Origin: a bacterium
Lineage (GTDB): Bacteria; Actinomycetota; Acidimicrobiia; Acidimicrobiales; Ilumatobacteraceae
DNA: 9,549 nt
Assembly: GCA_029978815.1 (NCBI GenBank)
Contig: JAPOIQ010000026.1
Span: forward strand, 1-9,549
Direction: 5' to 3'
Position 1 is the first letter of the stretch; the number at the start of each line of letters is the position of its first letter. The notes under the pieces are model-generated. The model did not search any database. It was not told the origin of the DNA and saw nothing but the letters and a program-made list of their open reading frames with translations. Positions 7,136 to 9,549 of the stretch are shown piece by piece. Both the position numbers and the translations under genes were made by a program.

Positions 7136-7317
7136 GGCAGGATGGTGTCGAACAAGCCGCCGATACGACCGCCGAGAGCGGCAGCAGCGATTGCGACGAC
7201 GCCGACAATTCCAGCAAGCAGCACTCCGTATTCGGCGGCCACGCCACCACGGTCGTCAGTTGCTGATTCGCGAATCTGTGAGACGCGGATGAGTGATGAA
7301 ATCACCAATTTCTTCAT
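7132..7317 (-). CDS. flp: Flp/Fap-type major pilin subunit
   Basis: A 61-residue prepilin of the Flp family, the structural subunit of the Tad pilus. The leader is 24 residues with basic and acidic groups (MKKLVISSLIRVSQIRES, then ATDDRG). It is followed by GVAAEYGVLLAGIVGVVAIA, which holds the G/xxxxEY processing signature: cleavage after G24, Glu29 at +5 and Tyr30 at +6. The mature protein would be about 37 residues, nearly all a hydrophobic helix with a short tail (GGRIGGLFDTILP), normal for Flp. The ATG at 7317 has a GGGAG Shine-Dalgarno (7328-7324, spacer 6). It is the first gene of the Tad operon, downstream of the only sizeable intergenic gap, which is where a promoter is expected. Confidence 0.95.
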   Translation of the reverse strand: MKKLVISSLIRVSQIRESATDDRGGVAAEYGVLLAGIVGVVAIAAAALGGRIGGLFDTILP

Positions 7318-7428
7318 GTTTTTCTCCCTTTATTCGCCGCCGACTTGTTGGCGGACATCACTGCAATCGCTGGAGAAATCGGATTTGTTACACAGAATGA
7401 GAAAAATGTTGAAAAAATTTTGACGGCG
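7318..7428 (-). promoter_or_regulatory. Intergenic spacer with a possible flp-operon promoter and leader
   Basis: This 111-base spacer lies between the protease stop and flp. Its protease-proximal half is much more AT-rich than the surroundings. A possible sigma-70-like pair is TTTTCA (7415-7410) and TGTAAC (7392-7387), 17 bases apart and each matching 4 of 6 consensus bases. Transcription would start near 7380 and leave a leader of about 60 bases. No GC-rich stem followed by a T run is seen after the protease stop, so read-through from the protease gene remains possible. The classical ECF -35 core GGAAC is not seen here. Promoter boxes are tentative. Confidence 0.4.
7337..7354 (-). repeat. 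Short GC-rich inverted repeat in the flp leader
   Basis: The arms are CCGCC (7337-7341) and GGCGG (7350-7354) around an 8-base centre. In RNA this gives a 5-bp GC stem with an 8-base loop, 8 bases before the Shine-Dalgarno (7328-7324) of flp. It could be an operator for a dimeric regulator, an mRNA-stabilising hairpin or chance. It is not a terminator, because an A-rich run rather than a U run follows it. Confidence 0.35.
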
Positions 7429-9549
7429 TTATTTCGCGTGGCTGACTCCGTTGATGTCGATGAGGACGTCAGCTTTCCCGTAGACGTAGACGCACACAGT
7501 TCCTTCAGCGGACTCTGGAGCAACCATCGAGTTTGCGACGGTTTGTCCGGTCACAAAGTTCAAGGTCGAAGTATCTGGGCGGGCACCACATGGGTAGACC
7601 GTCAAGAACCCGCCTGTCGCTGGAGCAACCGTCCCAACAGCTGTCACATTGAGGGTGACCACTGTGTCGAGGTCGACCAGCGATTGTGCCCCAACGCCGA
7701 TTGGCACGACGAGAGCGGTTGATACGTTTGTGAGGGTTCCAATCGCTCCACTTGAGCGAGTGTCGAGAACTCGGCTCGGCTGCATCGCAGAAAAGGCTGA
7801 CTGTTCAGAGAACACCCCATTGATGTCGACGATGACGTCAGCTTCCCCATAGATATAGACACAAAGGGTTCCATCTCGAGAGAGAGGGCTAATGAACGAG
7901 TTCGCAATCGTCTGCCCAGTCGTGAAGTTCAAGGTTGATGCATCGGGTGGAGTGCTGTCACAGGCATATACCGTTGCGAAACCACCGACTACTGGTGCGA
8001 CAGTCGAGGTGACAGTAAGAGTTGCCGAGATTGCGGCGACGTCGGTCGAGGCCACGCCACCCAAGGCGCCAACAGGAATCTCAAGTGATCGATATGCGAT
8101 GCGCTCGTTAATTGATCCTCCCGATCCGCGGCGAGTGTCGGCCTGACGGACGGGTACAAATGAGGTGTAACCGCGCTCGACCGCGATGACTCCGCTGACA
8201 TCTACGATGACATGTGCTTCGCCAAAGACGTAGATGCAGACATCGCCATTAGTGCCAACCGCGCTGAGAACCCCGGTTGCGACGGTTTGACCGCCAACAA
8301 AGTTGAGACTTGAGGTGTCGGGCACTGATGAGCCGCACGGGAAGACCGTGGCAAACCCACCGTACGGGCCGGCACTTGTCTCGGTGAGCGTGAGATTTAA
8401 AGCCACTGCCTCGATCTCACTTGCTTCGAGCCCAGTGGCGTCGGCAACATTCACTCGCAGTAACCGGTCGTTGCTTACCTTTGCTGAGGAGCGATTACTG
8501 AGTGATGGCTGACGGGTGTCCGCGACTCGAGTTGGTGTGATTTGCGAGATTGTCGCGGCGTGAGCGATTACTGATTCGTCTGGAATCGCTCCGCTTGGCC
8601 GCTCTTGGACATCGCTTACCGAAGGCGTCGCCTCCACGGCGTCAGACGCACTGCTTGCAACCCCTGCTGCATTCACCGCAACGACCGAGAACGAATGCTC
8701 GACACCATTCTCGAGATTGGAAATGACACAGGAATGTTCGGTTTGCAACGCAACAAACTCTGTTGTGCAAAGCCCCTCAGGTGAACCCGTCACGGTGAAT
8801 GACGTGACAGCGACCACCGACGGGTCGCCAGGCATCCACCGTATGGTTATTGACGAATCATCAGCCTCTGCTGAAACGGAATGTGGGGTCGACGGAGTAT
8901 CGCTTGCAGGAAGCGACTCGCCAGCCACCATAAGAAGACGGTTGGGTGAGTCGGTGCCGATACTCGACAAAACATTGGTTGTTGCATCCTCAACGAGAAG
9001 TCGAATGACATCGGAGGGAGAAGCTGACGGCCAGGCGGTGAATGCAATTGCTGCAGCACCGGCTGCGTGCGGGCTGGCCATCGATGTTCCGCTCATTGTT
9101 TGTCGAGCGGTAGATGAACTCAGGCCGGCTCCAACAATCGAGTCACCCGGGGCAAAAAGGTCGATACATGATCCAAAATTTGAGTACCACGAACGAGCAT
9201 CTGATTGGGTTGTTGCTCCAACGGTGAGAGCAGCCGGTTCTCGTGCCGGCGAAACATCGCAGGCGTTCTGTGCTTCATTACCTGCTGCAACAGTGACGAC
9301 AAAACCTTCTGCGGTGAGTTGAGCGACGGCGTTATCCAGTGTCGTAGAGGCGCCCCCGCCAAGGCTGAGGTTGACGACTCCTCGGCGAGTTCCGAGATCG
9401 ACCGACCGAATCCATGAGAGCCCGGCAAGTACACCAGAGGTCGAACCGGAACCATCGCAATCGAGCACCCGAACCGGCACGACAAGGGCGTCACTGGCCA
9501 CACCTAATGTTTCGCCGGCAGCTGTCGATGCGACGTGGGTGCCGTGGCC
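7429..9549 (-). CDS. Secreted subtilisin-like serine protease (S8, proteinase K/aqualysin type) with Fn3-like domain and three C-terminal repeats (5'-truncated by window)
   Basis: The frame is open to the right edge, giving 706 visible residues; the true start, signal peptide, propeptide and catalytic Asp lie outside. Residues 1-9 read GHGTHVAST, with catalytic H2. [20 protein letters not shown] follows, strongly proteinase K/aqualysin-like. The oxyanion Asn is in [10 protein letters not shown] (N91) and the catalytic Ser in [14 protein letters not shown] (S156). Cys in NACDVSPA and GSCIDLF match positions forming a disulfide in aqualysin-type enzymes. An Fn3-like domain spans about 219-309, followed by a linker and three repeats (339-454, 462-579, 591-704). 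The protein ends right after the third repeat, without an LPxTG sorting signal or membrane anchor. The catalytic residues visible are intact, so it is probably an active extracellular protease; the tail may bind cell wall, glycan or surface partners, which is an inference. A GTG at 9501 is an internal codon, not the start. Confidence 0.93.
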   Translation of the reverse strand, partial: GHGTHVASTAAGETLGVASDALVVPVRVLDCDGSGSTSGVLAGLSWIRSVDLGTRRGVVNLSLGGGASTTLDNAVAQLTAEGFVVTVAAGNEAQNACDVSPAREPAALTVGATTQSDARSWYSNFGSCIDLFAPGDSIVGAGLSSSTARQTMSGTSMASPHAAGAAAIAFTAWPSASPSDVIRLLVEDATTNVLSSIGTDSPNRLLMVAGESLPASDTPSTPHSVSAEADDSSITIRWMPGDPSVVAVTSFTVTGSPEGLCTTEFVALQTEHSCVISNLENGVEHSFSVVAVNAAGVASSASDAVEATPSVSDVQERPSGAIPDESVIAHAATISQITPTRVADTRQPSLSNRSSAKVSNDRLLRVNVADATGLEASEIEAVALNLTLTETSAGPYGGFATVFPCGSSVPDTSSLNFVGGQTVATGVLSAVGTNGDVCIYVFGEAHVIVDVSGVIAVERGYTSFVPVRQADTRRGSGGSINERIAYRSLEIPVGALGGVASTDVAAISATLTVTSTVAPVVGGFATVYACDSTPPDASTLNFTTGQTIANSFISPLSRDGTLCVYIYGEADVIVDINGVFSEQSAFSAMQPSRVLDTRSSGAIGTLTNVSTALVVPIGVGAQSLVDLDTVVTLNVTAVGTVAPATGGFLTVYPCGARPDTSTLNFVTGQTVANSMVAPESAEGTVCVYVYGKADVLIDINGVSHAK
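7438..8535 (-). repeat. Three tandem copies of a ~115-residue domain at the protease C-terminus
   Basis: Copy 1 is about 8535-8188, copy 2 about 8166-7813, copy 3 about 7779-7438. Each begins with an ADTR or LDTR box, passes through a hydrophobic beta-rich stretch (ALNLTLT, SATLTVT, TLNVTA), then [10 protein letters not shown] / [10 protein letters not shown] / [10 protein letters not shown], a [12 protein letters not shown] box, GQTVA or GQTIA, a Cys in VCIYVFG / LCVYIYG / VCVYVYG, and ends VDVSGV, VDINGV or IDINGV. Two cysteines per copy could form one disulfide each. Copies 2 and 3 also share DNA: 7820-7872 and 7451-7503 match at about 43 of 53 positions by hand alignment. Similar domains recur in secreted proteins of Acidimicrobiia to my knowledge, but I know of no assigned function. 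Confidence 0.9.

Larger units (their letters stand above)
1..7317 (-). other. Proposed transcription unit: Tad pilus genes plus ECF sigma factor
   Basis: Eleven genes point the same way with almost no spacing. Junctions in order: flp-tadE GTGA, tadE-tadG 10-bp gap, tadG-cpaB ATGA, cpaB-tadZ ATGA, tadZ-tadA ATGA, tadA-tadB GTGA, tadB-tadC TGATG, tadC-tadV 40-bp gap, tadV-sigma ATGA, sigma-next gene overlap. No terminator-like hairpin is seen inside. This strongly suggests one polycistronic message with translational coupling. The 40-bp gap before the peptidase is the only place where an internal promoter would fit, and I see no convincing one there. No secretin, pilotin or TPR (TadD-like) gene is present in the window. 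Confidence 0.75.

Noticed and set aside
7401..7428. Rho-independent terminator after the protease gene
   Set aside because: There are A/T runs but no GC-rich stem followed by a U tract on the minus strand.
8717..9322. 201-codon plus-strand open frame antisense to the protease
   Set aside because: No domain, start context or ribosome binding site; it lies opposite the well-conserved subtilase and Fn3 regions.
9501..9503. GTG at 9501 as the start of the protease
   Set aside because: The frame continues upstream with the catalytic-His motif GHGTHVAS, so the gene extends past the window edge.
1..9549. CRISPR array, tRNA, rRNA or insertion sequence
   Set aside because: No regularly spaced short repeats, no recognisable tRNA or rRNA sequence and no transposase-like frame or terminal inverted repeats were seen.

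Overview
The window looks like an actinobacterial chromosome, most likely from the Acidimicrobiia (Ilumatobacter-like). This is an inference from three things: a Tad (tight adherence) pilus locus with the actinobacterial layout and no outer-membrane secretin; a secreted subtilase ending in tandem copies of a domain of the kind I associate with that class (ADTR/LDTR start, TVYPCG, LNFxxGQTVAN, VCVYVYG, VDINGV); and moderate-to-high GC with GTG and TTG starts. Every gene I accept lies on the minus strand, so transcription runs from high to low coordinates. No stretch over 300 bases lacks a gene; the only real intergenic gap is 7318-7428.

From right to left: (1) 9549-7429 is the 3' part of a secreted proteinase K/aqualysin-type subtilase, cut by the window edge just 5' of its catalytic His motif. 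It carries a fibronectin type III-like domain and three C-terminal repeats. (2) 7428-7318 is a short AT-rich spacer with a possible promoter, a small inverted repeat and a clear ribosome binding site. (3) 7317-656 is a compact Tad pilus operon: flp (major pilin), tadE-like pseudopilin, tadG-like protein, cpaB/rcpC-like SAF protein, tadZ/cpaE-like ATPase, tadA/cpaF ATPase, tadB, tadC and tadV/cpaA prepilin peptidase. (4) 659-96 is an ECF-type sigma factor whose ATG overlaps the peptidase stop codon (ATGA). (5) 99-1 is the start of another gene, overlapping the sigma stop and preceded by the best Shine-Dalgarno sequence in the window; it runs off the left edge.

The pilus genes form a coherent machine. 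The peptidase should trim Flp and the TadE-like pseudopilin. TadA powers assembly through the TadB/TadC membrane platform. TadZ positions the machine at the cell envelope. The CpaB-like and TadG-like proteins act outside the membrane. Most junctions are 1-4 bp stop/start overlaps, implying translational coupling.

The most unusual element is the ECF sigma factor coupled to the end of the pilus operon, together with the undescribed partial gene behind it. It suggests a dedicated transcriptional circuit tied to pilus production. The repeat-bearing protease next door is the second point of interest.
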